A stretch of 16,115 nt of DNA from Alphaproteobacteria bacterium. Lineage in GTDB: Bacteria > Pseudomonadota > Alphaproteobacteria > Rhodobacterales > Rhodobacteraceae. A program made the position numbers and the translations under genes. The stretch is from contig JAJRRX010000468.1 of NCBI GenBank assembly GCA_024279075.1, positions 1-16,115 of the forward strand, read 5' to 3'. Position 1 is the stretch's first letter; the number at the start of each line of letters is the position of its first letter. The notes beneath the pieces are model-generated. The model was given only the letters and a program-made list of their open reading frames with translations. It made no database searches and was not told the DNA's origin. Of this stretch, positions 1 through 6,824 are shown one piece after another.

Positions 1-531
1 GCAGATCATGTGCTCGAATTGCAGCAATCCGCAGGCATTATTAGCCCGGATGCCGACGCAACCGGCCAAATGACCATTGTGAACAGCTTGGAAGCCCAGC
101 TCGACCAACGCCGCTTTGACCTTTCAGAAATCAACCGCAATGAAGCGCCAAATCAGGCACAGGTGCGCGCTATTGAGCAAGATATTGAAGCTTTGCTTCT
201 GCGGATTTCCGAGCGCCGCGCGGCAATGTTTACCAGCAGTGATGCCAGCACTTCGCTTGCGCGTTTGAGTGGCGAGCTCAGCATTGCCCGCACCAACCTT
301 GAAATGCGGCAAATGTTGCTTCAGCAATCCTTGTCGTCGCTCGAAACCGCGCGGGTCGAGACCAACCGCCAAACCCGCTATCTTAGCCTTGCCGTGGCTC
401 CGATTCCGCCGGATGTGCCAACCCACCCAAAATCGCTGGAAAATACAATGCTGGCGCTGGCGCTGTTCTTTGGAATCTATATTTTCCTCTCGCTCACCGT
501 CGCTATTTTGCGCGAGCAGATCGGCTCCTAA
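1..531 (+). CDS. Capsule polysaccharide export inner-membrane protein, KpsE/CtrB-like, 3' end only
   Basis: The reading frame is open from base 1, so the N-terminus lies outside the window and about 176 residues are visible. The first ~120 visible residues are rich in Glu, Arg, Leu and Gln and look like coiled coil, as in the periplasmic part of polysaccharide co-polymerase proteins. Then comes a Pro-rich linker (APIPPDVPTHPKSLENT), one C-terminal membrane helix (roughly visible residues 147-168) and a short charged end (ILREQIGS). A coiled coil, then a Pro-rich segment, then one TM helix and a short cytoplasmic tail is the usual C-terminal layout of the KpsE/BexC/CtrB family, which works with an ABC transporter to export group 2-type capsule. 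The partner genes would lie upstream, off the window. A Wzz-type chain-length regulator is the main alternative. The family is fairly sure; the exact role is inferred from this layout. Confidence 0.78.
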   Translation, partial: ADHVLELQQSAGIISPDADATGQMTIVNSLEAQLDQRRFDLSEINRNEAPNQAQVRAIEQDIEALLLRISERRAAMFTSSDASTSLARLSGELSIARTNLEMRQMLLQQSLSSLETARVETNRQTRYLSLAVAPIPPDVPTHPKSLENTMLALALFFGIYIFLSLTVAILREQIGS

Positions 532-534
532 AGC

Positions 535-564
535 TCAGGCCACCTGCCCCGCAGCGTGGCCTGA
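535..564. terminator. Strong hairpin between convergent gene ends, possible bidirectional terminator
   Basis: A 9-bp perfect stem (535-543 TCAGGCCAC with 556-564 GTGGCCTGA) encloses a second 4-bp stem (544-547 CTGC with 551-554 GCAG) around a CCC loop, with one bulged C at 555. It begins four bases after the capsule-gene stop and overlaps the last codons of the flavoprotein gene. Neither side has a T-tract, so classical Rho-independent termination is not well supported. It may instead stabilise 3' ends. Confidence 0.35.
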
Positions 565-1704
565 CGCCCAAGCCCATTGAAAATTATAACCCCCGAGCCA
601 CCCCGTCACATCCACCACCTCGCCAATAAAAAACAGCCCCGGCACCGCGCGCGCCTGCATGGTTTTGGCGTCCAGAGCAGCGGTGCTTACCCCGCCCAGC
701 GTTACCTCCGCTGTCCGGTAACCTTCGGTGCCAATCGGCTGCACCAACCAGCGCCGCAAATGCGCCTCCAAGCGCGTGATATCCGCTTTTGTGAGGTCCG
801 AAATTGTGCCCTGAAAGCCAAACTTCTCGGCCAAAAAACGCGCGAGCTTTTTAGGGAAAAGCCGCGCCAGCATCGTCTGCACCGCCTGCTTTCCCGCCTC
901 TGATCGGGCCTGTTGCAGCGCCGCTTGCAAGCCGCCATCAGGTAATAAATCAATCTCCAGCGCCATCCCTTCGCGCCAAAAGGAACTAATTTGCAATATC
1001 GCCGGCCCTGATAGCCCGCGATGGGTGAAGAGCAGATCATCCGCAAATCTCCCAGCTCCGCACCGCACGGAGACCGGCACCGCCACCCCCGCCATGCTCT
1101 TGAAATCCACCAAATCCTGTGCGCCAAACGTAAGTGGCACCAGCCCCGCGCGGGTGGCCAGCACCTCCAGCCCGAATTGCCGCGCGATCTCGTAGCCAAG
1201 GCCACTCGCGCCGATTTTGGGGATGGATTTACCGCCACTGGCCACCACCACCGCGCCCGCCTGCACCGCCCCGCGTGAGGTCTGCACAACAAACCCCTGC
1301 GTGACCTGCTCAACACTAGTGCCGCTCCAAATCTCGGCCCCCACATCAGCAAGCTCCGCCTTGAGCATCTCTACAATTTGGCTGGCTTTACCATCACAAA
1401 AAAGCTGCCCCAGTGCTTTTTCATGCCACGCAATTCCGTGACGCTCCACCATGTTTACAAAATCCTGCGGGCTATAGCGCCCCAGCGCCGATTTCACAAA
1501 ATGCGGGTTTTCGCACAAAAAATGCCCCGCCTCCGTGCCCAGATTGGTAAAATTGCACCGGCCCCCACCCGAAATCCTTATCTTCTCCCCGATTTTGTGG
1601 GCATGGTCCAGCAACAACACCGAGCGCCCCCGCCGCCCCGCCGCAATACCACACATCATCCCCGCCGCCCCGGCCCCAATTATCACCACGTCTCGCTTGT
1701 CCAT
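535..1704 (-). CDS. BaiN/RdsA (HI0933/YhiN) family FAD-dependent oxidoreductase
   Basis: This 389-residue flavoprotein has an N-terminal FAD-binding Rossmann motif (GAGAAG, residues 10-15), the family signature GEKIRISGGGRCNFTN (39-54), and a C-terminal FAD-contact region with GLFFIGEVVDVTGWLGGYN. Length and motif order fit the HI0933-like family. The E. coli homologue YhiN has been linked to dihydrouridine formation in 23S rRNA (hence RdsA), while BaiN of gut clostridia acts in bile-acid metabolism, so a tRNA/rRNA-modification type role is the likelier housekeeping guess. The start is set at the ATG at 1704: an AAAGGG ribosome site lies six bases upstream of it, but directly abuts the alternative ATG at 1710. 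The frame stays open further upstream without family-like sequence. It is monocistronic and convergent with the capsule gene, with three bases between the stop codons. Confidence 0.93.
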   Translation of the reverse strand: MDKRDVVIIGAGAAGMMCGIAAGRRGRSVLLLDHAHKIGEKIRISGGGRCNFTNLGTEAGHFLCENPHFVKSALGRYSPQDFVNMVERHGIAWHEKALGQLFCDGKASQIVEMLKAELADVGAEIWSGTSVEQVTQGFVVQTSRGAVQAGAVVVASGGKSIPKIGASGLGYEIARQFGLEVLATRAGLVPLTFGAQDLVDFKSMAGVAVPVSVRCGAGRFADDLLFTHRGLSGPAILQISSFWREGMALEIDLLPDGGLQAALQQARSEAGKQAVQTMLARLFPKKLARFLAEKFGFQGTISDLTKADITRLEAHLRRWLVQPIGTEGYRTAEVTLGGVSTAALDAKTMQARAVPGLFFIGEVVDVTGWLGGYNFQWAWASGHAAGQVA

Positions 1705-1780
1705 ATTCATCCCTTTAGCTGTGCGCGGCAATGTGGCGTAGATAAAGCGAAATGGATAGTCAAAATTTGCAAAAAACCGC

Positions 1781-1809
1781 TTGCGAAGCCCCGCCCGCCC
1801 GATTAAATA
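1781..1809 (+). promoter_or_regulatory. Candidate sigma-70 type promoter of tRNA-Gln
   Basis: TTGCGA (1781-1786) and TAAATA (1804-1809) are separated by exactly 17 bases, ending 10 bases before the mature tRNA 5' end. The -35 matches the TTGACA consensus at 4 of 6 positions; the -10 match is weak. Position and spacing make it plausible. Confidence 0.42.
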
Positions 1810-1819
1810 AGCCCTGTGT

Positions 1820-1894
1820 TGGGACGTGGCCTAGTGGTAGGGCAACGCTTTTTGGTAGCGCAGATCGTAGGTTCGAATCCTACCGTCCCAACCA
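1820..1894 (+). tRNA. trnQ: tRNA-Gln (anticodon UUG)
   Basis: The sequence folds as a complete cloverleaf. The acceptor stem TGGGACG (1820-1826) pairs with CGTCCCA (1884-1890), then discriminator A at 1891 and an encoded CCA (1892-1894). The D arm closes GCC (1829-1831) with GGC (1841-1843). The anticodon loop TTTTGGT (1850-1856) carries anticodon TTG at 1852-1854, reading CAA/CAG glutamine codons. The T arm is GTAGG-TTCGAAT-CCTAC. The base of the anticodon stem (A1845 opposite C1861) is a mismatch, while the other four pairs are intact. The gene is solitary, and its 3' end lies five bases from the stop codon of the convergent DUF2474 gene. Confidence 0.97.
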
Positions 1895-1899
1895 GGTTT

Positions 1900-2001
1900 C
1901 TAAAGCATGAGTTTTATGCCGTAAGCCACCACGCCAAGGGCCGCAACGCTAGCGAGCCAGAGGCCGATAAACCAGAGCCATTTTCGCAAAAGGGGCGGCA
2001 C
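1900..2001 (-). CDS. DUF2474-family small membrane protein of the bd oxidase operon
   Basis: This 33-residue protein is one membrane helix (about residues 8-31) after a short basic N-terminus (PPLLRKW). The Trp-rich start and the ASVAALGVVAYGIK segment match the DUF2474 proteins encoded directly after cydB/cioB in many proteobacteria. The likely start is a GTG (2001-1999) that shares its first base with the cydB TAG stop; a GGGGGAGGG ribosome site inside the cydB end lies nine bases upstream. A longer in-frame ORF reaching to 2100 would only run inside cydB and is not needed. By analogy with E. coli CydX, it is inferred to be an accessory subunit that stabilises or assembles the oxidase. Confidence 0.8.
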   Translation of the reverse strand: MPPLLRKWLWFIGLWLASVAALGVVAYGIKLML

Positions 2002-3005
2002 TAGTGGTAGCCCTCCCCCGGCTCGACCTTGCCGCGAAACACCCAGTAGGAATAGGCGGAATAGGTCAGAATCGTCGGGATCAGAAACAGCGCGCCCCAA
2101 CCGATAAACGCAAGGCTGCTATCAGGCGCGGCGGCTTGCCAAATGGTCAGTGTTGGCGGCACAATATAAGGGTAAAAGCTGATGCCGATGCCTATAAAGC
2201 CAAGCGTAAAAAGCACCAGCGTGGCCAAAAATGGGGTTAAATCATTCCGGCTTTTTAGGCCGCTATAAAACATATATGAGGCAAAAAGCAATAATATCGG
2301 CATAATAACCGAAAACAGGATGGTGGGCCACGTAAACCAGCGGGTAAAATACTCAGGGTTCAAGAACGGGGTGATGGCCGTGACCAGCCCCAAGGTGAGC
2401 CACACCCCAAAAGACAAGCGCCATGAGAAGCGGTAGGCAAGGTCTCGCACCGCGCCCGTGGTCTTGAGAATAAGCCATGTGCTGCCCATCAGGGCATAGC
2501 CCACCACCACCGCAACCCCTGTCAGCATAGAAAACGGTGTCAGCCAGTCAAAATTGCCGCCCGCATAGAGCCGGTCCGAAATTTCGATGCCCTGCACTAA
2601 CGCGCCAAGGGCCACGCCTTGGGCAAAGGCGGCCATGATCGAGCCTCCAAAAAACGACCAATCCCACAGGTATTGGCCTTTTTCCGTGCGCCAGCGAAAC
2701 TCAAACGCCACGCCGCGAAAGATAAGCCCGATCAGCATGGCGATCATCGGCACATAAAGCGCCGTCAGCACCACGCCGTAAGCCAGTGGAAACACCGCAT
2801 ACAGCCCGCCACCGCCGAGCACCAGCCATGTCTCGTTACCGTCCCACACGGGGGCGACGGTGTTCATCGCGAGGTCTTTGTCTTCCTTTTTGCGCAGGAA
2901 CGGAAACAGGATGCCAATGCCAAGGTCAAAACCGTCAAGGATCACATAGGTGAGCACGGAAAAGGCAATCACGCCCGCCCAGATAAACGCCAGATCAAAT
3001 ATCAT
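2001..3005 (-). CDS. cydB: Cytochrome bd-type quinol oxidase subunit II
   Basis: A polytopic membrane protein of 334 residues, close to the usual CydB/CioB length. The N-terminal helix carries the DGFDLGIGILFPF signature, followed by PVWDGNETWLVLGGGG, the conserved subunit II motif that forms part of the quinol oxidase core. Subunit II pairs with CydA and supports haem-site assembly and proton or oxygen access, but carries no haem-ligand set of its own in most members. The start ATG (3005-3003) overlaps the cydA TGA (3004-3002) in an ATGA arrangement, so translation is probably coupled. The C-terminus ends in the ribosome site and stop that lead into the DUF2474 gene. Confidence 0.97.
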   Translation of the reverse strand: MIFDLAFIWAGVIAFSVLTYVILDGFDLGIGILFPFLRKKEDKDLAMNTVAPVWDGNETWLVLGGGGLYAVFPLAYGVVLTALYVPMIAMLIGLIFRGVAFEFRWRTEKGQYLWDWSFFGGSIMAAFAQGVALGALVQGIEISDRLYAGGNFDWLTPFSMLTGVAVVVGYALMGSTWLILKTTGAVRDLAYRFSWRLSFGVWLTLGLVTAITPFLNPEYFTRWFTWPTILFSVIMPILLLFASYMFYSGLKSRNDLTPFLATLVLFTLGFIGIGISFYPYIVPPTLTIWQAAAPDSSLAFIGWGALFLIPTILTYSAYSYWVFRGKVEPGEGYH

Positions 3006-4411
3006 TTTTTCGGCTCCTCATTGGAAAGGTTTTTCGCCAAGCCGGGCGTAATCCCCGCCGCGCGCGTTGGCCCTAGGTCATGGATATCATTACCCTCATC
3101 CGGGTTTTGCCCCATGAGCCGCAAGACATAAACCGTGCCAGCCCCAAACAGGGTGAAGTAAACCACGATAAACACCAAAAGCGAGGCGCCAACCGCACTG
3201 GCTTCCAGTGGCCCCGCGCTATCAACCGTGCGCAGCAGGCCGTATACCGTCCACGGTTGGCGACCCACTTCGGTGGTGACCCAGCCTGCCAGCACCGCCA
3301 CAAAGCCCATTGGCCCCATCAAGATTGATGCTTTTTGCAGCCAGCGGCTTTCATACATGGAGCCGCGCCAGCGCTTAAACACGCCCCACATGCCCAGCCC
3401 CAGCATGCCAAAGCCGATGGCGACCATAATGCGGAAGGTCCAAAACACGATCAGCGCTGGTGAGCGGTCTTCCTTGGGGAATTCTTTGAGGCCCGCAAAA
3501 GAGCCCGTGAGGCTGCGGGTGAGGATCAGCGAGCCGAGATAGGGGATTTTAACCGCATAATCCACGCGCTCGGTCTCGTCATTCGGGAAGCCGAAAATAA
3601 TCAGCGGGGTGCCGCCCTCTTCGGTTTCATAATGGCCCTCCATGGCGGCGATTTTAGCGGGCTGGTATTCAAGCGTGTTTATGCCGTGCTCGTCCCCCGC
3701 CAGAATTTGCAAGGGGGCCACGGTGATCAGCATCCACATGGTCATGGAAAACATTAGCCGCGCGGGCTTGTTGGTGCTGTCTTTCAGCAAATGCCACGCG
3801 CCCACCGCGCCGATCGCCAGTGCGGTGGTGAGAAACGCGGCCAGCACCATATGCACAAGGCGATAAGGGAATGAGGGGTTAAACACGATTTCAAACCAGT
3901 TTTCAGGCACAAACTGGCCCACCTCGTTAATGCTATAGCCCGCTGGGGTTTGCATCCAGCTATTCACGCTCAAAATCCATGTGGCCGACATAAGCGTGCC
4001 AAGCGCCACCATAGAGGTGGCAAACAGGTGCAGCCTTGGCCCCACGCGCTCTCGGCCAAAAAGCATAACGCCCAAAAACCCAGCTTCCAGAAAAAACGCC
4101 GACATCACCTCATAGCCCAGAAGCGGGCCAAGTATAGGGCCGGTTTTATCGGCAAAAATGGGCCAGTTGGTGCCAAATTGATAAGACATAACAATGCCCG
4201 ATACCACGCCCATGCCAAAGACAACGGCAAAAATGGTTTTCCAGTAATTGAAGACCTGAAGGTAAATTTCGTTTTTGGTGAGCAGGTGTAACCCGTTGAG
4301 AACAGCCAGAAAACTCGCCAAACCGATGGAAAAGGCAGGAAAGGTGATATGGGCAGACACCGTAAAGGCAAACTGCATCCGCGCCAGTTCTATCGCATCA
4401 AATCCGAACAT
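3002..4411 (-). CDS. cydA: Cytochrome bd-type quinol oxidase subunit I, short-Q-loop (CIO-type)
   Basis: This 469-residue subunit oxidises quinol and reduces oxygen to water in the cytoplasmic membrane without pumping protons. Haem ligands and helpers known from E. coli CydA are recognisable: His21, Glu101 and Glu109 (EVMSAFFLEAGFLG), His187 (FPYRLVHMV), Lys253 and Glu258 in the quinol loop (AKIAAMEGHYE), Arg327 and Met329 (FRIMV), and GRQPW at 383-387. About 70 residues separate Glu258 from Met329, against roughly 136 in E. coli, so the Q-loop is the short form typical of cyanide-insensitive oxidases (CioA). A GGAGA ribosome site lies seven bases before the ATG. It heads the cydA-cydB-DUF2474 operon and is divergent from a MerR regulator. 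Its likely role is respiration at low oxygen or under respiratory poisons. Confidence 0.97.
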   Translation of the reverse strand: MFGFDAIELARMQFAFTVSAHITFPAFSIGLASFLAVLNGLHLLTKNEIYLQVFNYWKTIFAVVFGMGVVSGIVMSYQFGTNWPIFADKTGPILGPLLGYEVMSAFFLEAGFLGVMLFGRERVGPRLHLFATSMVALGTLMSATWILSVNSWMQTPAGYSINEVGQFVPENWFEIVFNPSFPYRLVHMVLAAFLTTALAIGAVGAWHLLKDSTNKPARLMFSMTMWMLITVAPLQILAGDEHGINTLEYQPAKIAAMEGHYETEEGGTPLIIFGFPNDETERVDYAVKIPYLGSLILTRSLTGSFAGLKEFPKEDRSPALIVFWTFRIMVAIGFGMLGLGMWGVFKRWRGSMYESRWLQKASILMGPMGFVAVLAGWVTTEVGRQPWTVYGLLRTVDSAGPLEASAVGASLLVFIVVYFTLFGAGTVYVLRLMGQNPDEGNDIHDLGPTRAAGITPGLAKNLSNEEPKK

Positions 4412-4461
4412 TCTGATCTCTCCATTTTTTACTGCACGTTAAGCAGATGCGCACAAAGTAT

Positions 4462-4490
4462 ATCTTAATATTTTGCAGTCAATGCGGCAA
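4462..4490 (-). promoter_or_regulatory. Candidate cydA promoter
   Basis: On the minus strand, TTGCCG (4490-4485) and TAAGAT (4467-4462) are 17 bases apart, each matching consensus at 4 of 6 positions, giving a leader of about 45 bases. A better -35 match, TTGACT (4482-4477), sits only 14 bases from TATACT (4462-4457), too short for ordinary sigma-70 use without an activator. Confidence 0.35.
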
Positions 4491-4574
4491 CTTAACTTTT
4501 TCTTACTTATAAACCTTAAGCAAAACTATAAATTTTGGTAAATAAATCTCAGAATGGTTTCACAATGGCCGCCC

Positions 4575-4603
4575 TTGTAGCCGCCAAACACATCCTATAT
4601 ATC
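4575..4603 (+). promoter_or_regulatory. Candidate promoter of the MerR gene
   Basis: TTGTAG (4575-4580) and TATATC (4598-4603) are 17 bases apart and about 30 bases ahead of the MerR start codon. The -10 lies in the first CTATA repeats, so autoregulation is possible. MerR-controlled promoters normally have 19-20-bp spacers, so this would be a conventional promoter. Confidence 0.3.
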
Positions 4604-4633
4604 TATATCTCCTATAGCTATTGCGAGGCCCCC

Positions 4634-5044
4634 ATGCTGTCCATCGGTGAACTCTCCCGCCAAACCGGCGTTAAAATCCCGACCATCCGATATTATGAGC
4701 AGATGGCGCTGATCTCTGCGCCTGAGCGCTCAGCGGGTAACCAGCGGCGCTACTCCCACACCGAGCTTAGCCGCCTGAGCTTCATAAAGCATGCGCGCGA
4801 CCTTGGCTTGAGCATAGAAGATATCCGCGAGCTGCTCACGCTTAGCGCCCACCCCGAAATGCCCTGCGCCGAGGCCAATAAGATTGCCGGCAACCATCTT
4901 GGTGCCATTCGCGAGCGCATCGCCCAGCTCCAGCGGCTAGAGGCCGAGCTGGCCCGCATGGCCACCTGTCATGCCGATAATATAGAGAATTGTTACGTAA
5001 TCGAGAGCCTCTCCAACCACGCGCTTTGTGCCGATAACCACTAG
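4634..5044 (+). CDS. MerR-family transcriptional regulator, ZntR/HmrR-like metal-sensor type
   Basis: A 136-residue protein. The N-terminal winged helix-turn-helix (residues 1-70) shows SIGELSRQTGVKIPTIRYYEQ and NQRRYS, the classic MerR DNA-contact motifs. A long dimerisation helix (about 80-112) follows, then a short C-terminal loop rich in possible metal ligands. Cys78, Cys112, Cys120 and Cys132, with His88, His113 and His129, correspond broadly to the metal-site cysteines of ZntR/CadR/PbrR proteins. The ATG at 4634 is chosen because GCGAGG lies about six bases upstream and MerR homology starts there; the frame is open back to 4535 but that extension is not family-like. No metal exporter is encoded nearby, so the target is unknown; the divergent bd oxidase is the nearest candidate. 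Its TAG stop overlaps the stop codon of the convergent ATPase gene. Confidence 0.92.
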   Translation: MLSIGELSRQTGVKIPTIRYYEQMALISAPERSAGNQRRYSHTELSRLSFIKHARDLGLSIEDIRELLTLSAHPEMPCAEANKIAGNHLGAIRERIAQLQRLEAELARMATCHADNIENCYVIESLSNHALCADNH

Positions 5045-5862
5045 GGCTTTACACCCATCCGCCCGGCCAGATCTGCCACAAACTGCCACGCCACGCGCCC
5101 TGAGCGACCGCCACGGGTTTGCTGCCATTCAATCGCCTCAGCCCGTAGGTTCTGAGGCTTTAGGCCCAGCTCATCGCAATATCCGGCGATCATCTCAAGG
5201 TATTCGTCTTGGGTGCAGGGGTGAAACCCGAGCCACAGGCCAAAACGGTCCGACAGAGACACTTTTTCCTCCACCGCTTCCGAGGGGTTAATTCCGTTTT
5301 GCCGTTCATTATCAATCATATCGCGCGGCATAAGGTGGCGGCGGTTAGATGTGGCATAAAAAATCACATTCTCGGGCCGGCCCTCAATGCCGCCATCAAG
5401 TATCGCTTTCAGAGACTTATAATGGCTGTCATCATGGTCAAAAGAAAGATCATCACAAAATAGCAAAAACCGCTCTGCGCGCCCGCGCAGATGGTTCATC
5501 AAGCGGCCAATGCTCGGGATGTCTTCGCGCTGAATTTCCACAAGCTTCAGCCCGCCCACCTCGGCATGCACCGCCTTCACCAACGAGCTTTTCCCCATGC
5601 CCCGCGCGCCCCAAAGCAGCGCATTATTCGCAGGCAGGCCCTTGGCAAATTGCGTTGTATTGGCCAACAGCGTGTCGCGCGAACGGTCAATCCCGACCAA
5701 GCGCGCCATCGCCACCCCGTTTACCCTCAAAACAGGGCGTAAGGCATCCGGTTCAGTCTCCCAAACAAAAGCCGAAGCCACGCCAAAATCGGGCGTGGCC
5801 ATCGGCGCAGGGCTGATCCGCTCCAGCGCGTCCGCTATTCGCTTCAGCGCCTTTTTACTCAT
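5041..5862 (-). CDS. DUF815-family AAA+ ATP-binding protein
   Basis: A 273-residue soluble P-loop ATPase. Walker A is GARGMGKS (85-92), Walker B is FLLFCDD (132-138), and a sensor-like YATSNRRHLMP segment follows at about 159-169, with LSDRFGLWLGFHP after it, the typical order of DUF815 proteins. Known members are cytoplasmic and largely uncharacterised; no catalytic partner domain is present. The start ATG (5862-5860) overlaps the tatC stop as ATGA, so it is the last gene of the tat operon and probably translationally coupled to tatC. Whether it acts in protein export or just shares the transcript is not shown by the sequence. Its stop and that of the convergent MerR gene share the tetranucleotide CTAG. 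Confidence 0.93.
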   Translation of the reverse strand: MSKKALKRIADALERISPAPMATPDFGVASAFVWETEPDALRPVLRVNGVAMARLVGIDRSRDTLLANTTQFAKGLPANNALLWGARGMGKSSLVKAVHAEVGGLKLVEIQREDIPSIGRLMNHLRGRAERFLLFCDDLSFDHDDSHYKSLKAILDGGIEGRPENVIFYATSNRRHLMPRDMIDNERQNGINPSEAVEEKVSLSDRFGLWLGFHPCTQDEYLEMIAGYCDELGLKPQNLRAEAIEWQQTRGGRSGRVAWQFVADLAGRMGVKP

Positions 5863-6824
5863 GTCGGCTTGTTGTCGTCGTCAAAGGCATCGGCTTCAAA
5901 GTCGTCATCATCCTCAATAATCTCAAGGATTGGGCCGACCTCTTTTTCCGCCTTGGCTGATTTGGCCTTTACCGGCTTTGGCTTGGCCTCTGGCTCTTCG
6001 TCTTCGTCATCATAAAAACCGTCTTCCCGCAGCTGGGCTTCGCGCTTCTTATCCACCATTTTAACCATCACAATCGAGATCTCGTAAAGCCCGTAAATCA
6101 CCGTAAACATGATGATCTGGGTGATGACATCTGGCGGTGTGATAATGGCCGCCAACATCAAAATCGCCACAATCGCGTATTTCCGCGTGGTGGTCAGCGC
6201 CTTTGCCGTTAGCAAACCTGCCTTGGCCAGCAGTGTCATCAAAACCGGCAGCTGGAAGGTCAGCCCAAAGGCCATGACAAACTTCATGGTCAGCCCGAGA
6301 TACTCATCAATCGTGCCCAAAAAGGTAATGCCTACAGCCGCAGGGCCATCCAGCGCCTCGGCCCCTTCGGTGCCAAGGTTTTGGTAGCCGAGAAAAAAGT
6401 CAAACGCCAGCGGCAGAACGGCGTAAAATGCAAAGGCGGCACCGATCAAAAATAGCACCGGCGAGGCCAGCAAAAACGGTAAAAACGCGCCTTTTTCTTT
6501 TTTGTAAAGCCCGGGGGCTACAAATTGCCAAAGCTGCCAGCCAATAATCGGGAAGGCCAGAATAAACCCGCCAAACATCGAGATACGTAGCGCGGTGGTA
6601 AAGCCTTTTTGTAAACCGGTATAGATCAGCCCACATTCGCCGGTTGCCTCGATCAGTTGCGAGCAAATCGGGCTGGCAAGAAAGTTGAAAATAGGGGTGG
6701 AAAACGAATAACTAATCAGCATCCCGACCACAAAAGCCAGCACCGAGCGGATAAGCCTATTGCGCAACTCCGCCAGATGTTCAATCAGCGGCGCGGCGCT
6801 GCTTTCCACTTCACTATCGCTCAT
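5859..6824 (-). CDS. tatC: Sec-independent protein translocase subunit TatC with acidic C-terminal extension
   Basis: TatC is the six-helix core that, with TatB, recognises twin-arginine signal peptides. Visible marks are PLIEHLAELRNRLIRS at the cytoplasmic N-terminus (Glu15 is in the conserved position), WQFVAPGLYKKE in the first cytoplasmic loop (Glu110), and six hydrophobic helices ending near residue 256. At 321 residues it is longer than the usual ~250-260: residues 259-321 form a hydrophilic tail with a Lys-Pro segment (281-295) flanked by strongly acidic runs (YDDEDEEPE and EDDDDFEADAFDDD). Its ATG (6824-6822) directly abuts the tatB stop with no spacer, and its stop overlaps the DUF815 start. 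Confidence 0.97.
   Translation of the reverse strand: MSDSEVESSAAPLIEHLAELRNRLIRSVLAFVVGMLISYSFSTPIFNFLASPICSQLIEATGECGLIYTGLQKGFTTALRISMFGGFILAFPIIGWQLWQFVAPGLYKKEKGAFLPFLLASPVLFLIGAAFAFYAVLPLAFDFFLGYQNLGTEGAEALDGPAAVGITFLGTIDEYLGLTMKFVMAFGLTFQLPVLMTLLAKAGLLTAKALTTTRKYAIVAILMLAAIITPPDVITQIIMFTVIYGLYEISIVMVKMVDKKREAQLREDGFYDDEDEEPEAKPKPVKAKSAKAEKEVGPILEIIEDDDDFEADAFDDDNKPT

Larger units (their letters stand above)
4412..4633. promoter_or_regulatory. AT-rich divergent regulatory region between cydA and the MerR gene
   Basis: This 222-bp stretch is clearly more AT-rich than its flanks. It holds the outward promoter candidates listed separately, plus several symmetric elements: CTTA-N7-TAAG at 4506-4520, CTGC-N7-GCAG at 4432-4446 in the cydA leader, and four CTATA/CTATT units at 4595, 4603, 4612 and 4618 just before the MerR ribosome site. 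The outer two CTATA/TATAG arms (4595-4599 and 4613-4617) form an imperfect dyad of a size common for MerR operators. No good FNR box (TTGAT-N4-ATCAA) was found. Confidence 0.55.

Noticed and set aside
702..1352. 216-codon minus-strand ORF inside the flavoprotein gene
   Set aside because: Arg/Trp-rich out-of-frame shadow of the flavoprotein coding region.
1820..1894. tRNA-Gln as an integration (att) site for a genomic island
   Set aside because: No second copy of the tRNA 3' end and no integrase in the window; both flanks are ordinary genes.
4477..4490. FNR/Crp-type site upstream of cydA
   Set aside because: TTGCAGTCAA has half-sites too close together and does not fit TTGAT-N4-ATCAA.
4535..4633. 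N-terminal extension of the MerR protein
   Set aside because: The MerR domain begins at the ATG at 4634 with its own ribosome site; the extension is translated AT-rich promoter DNA.
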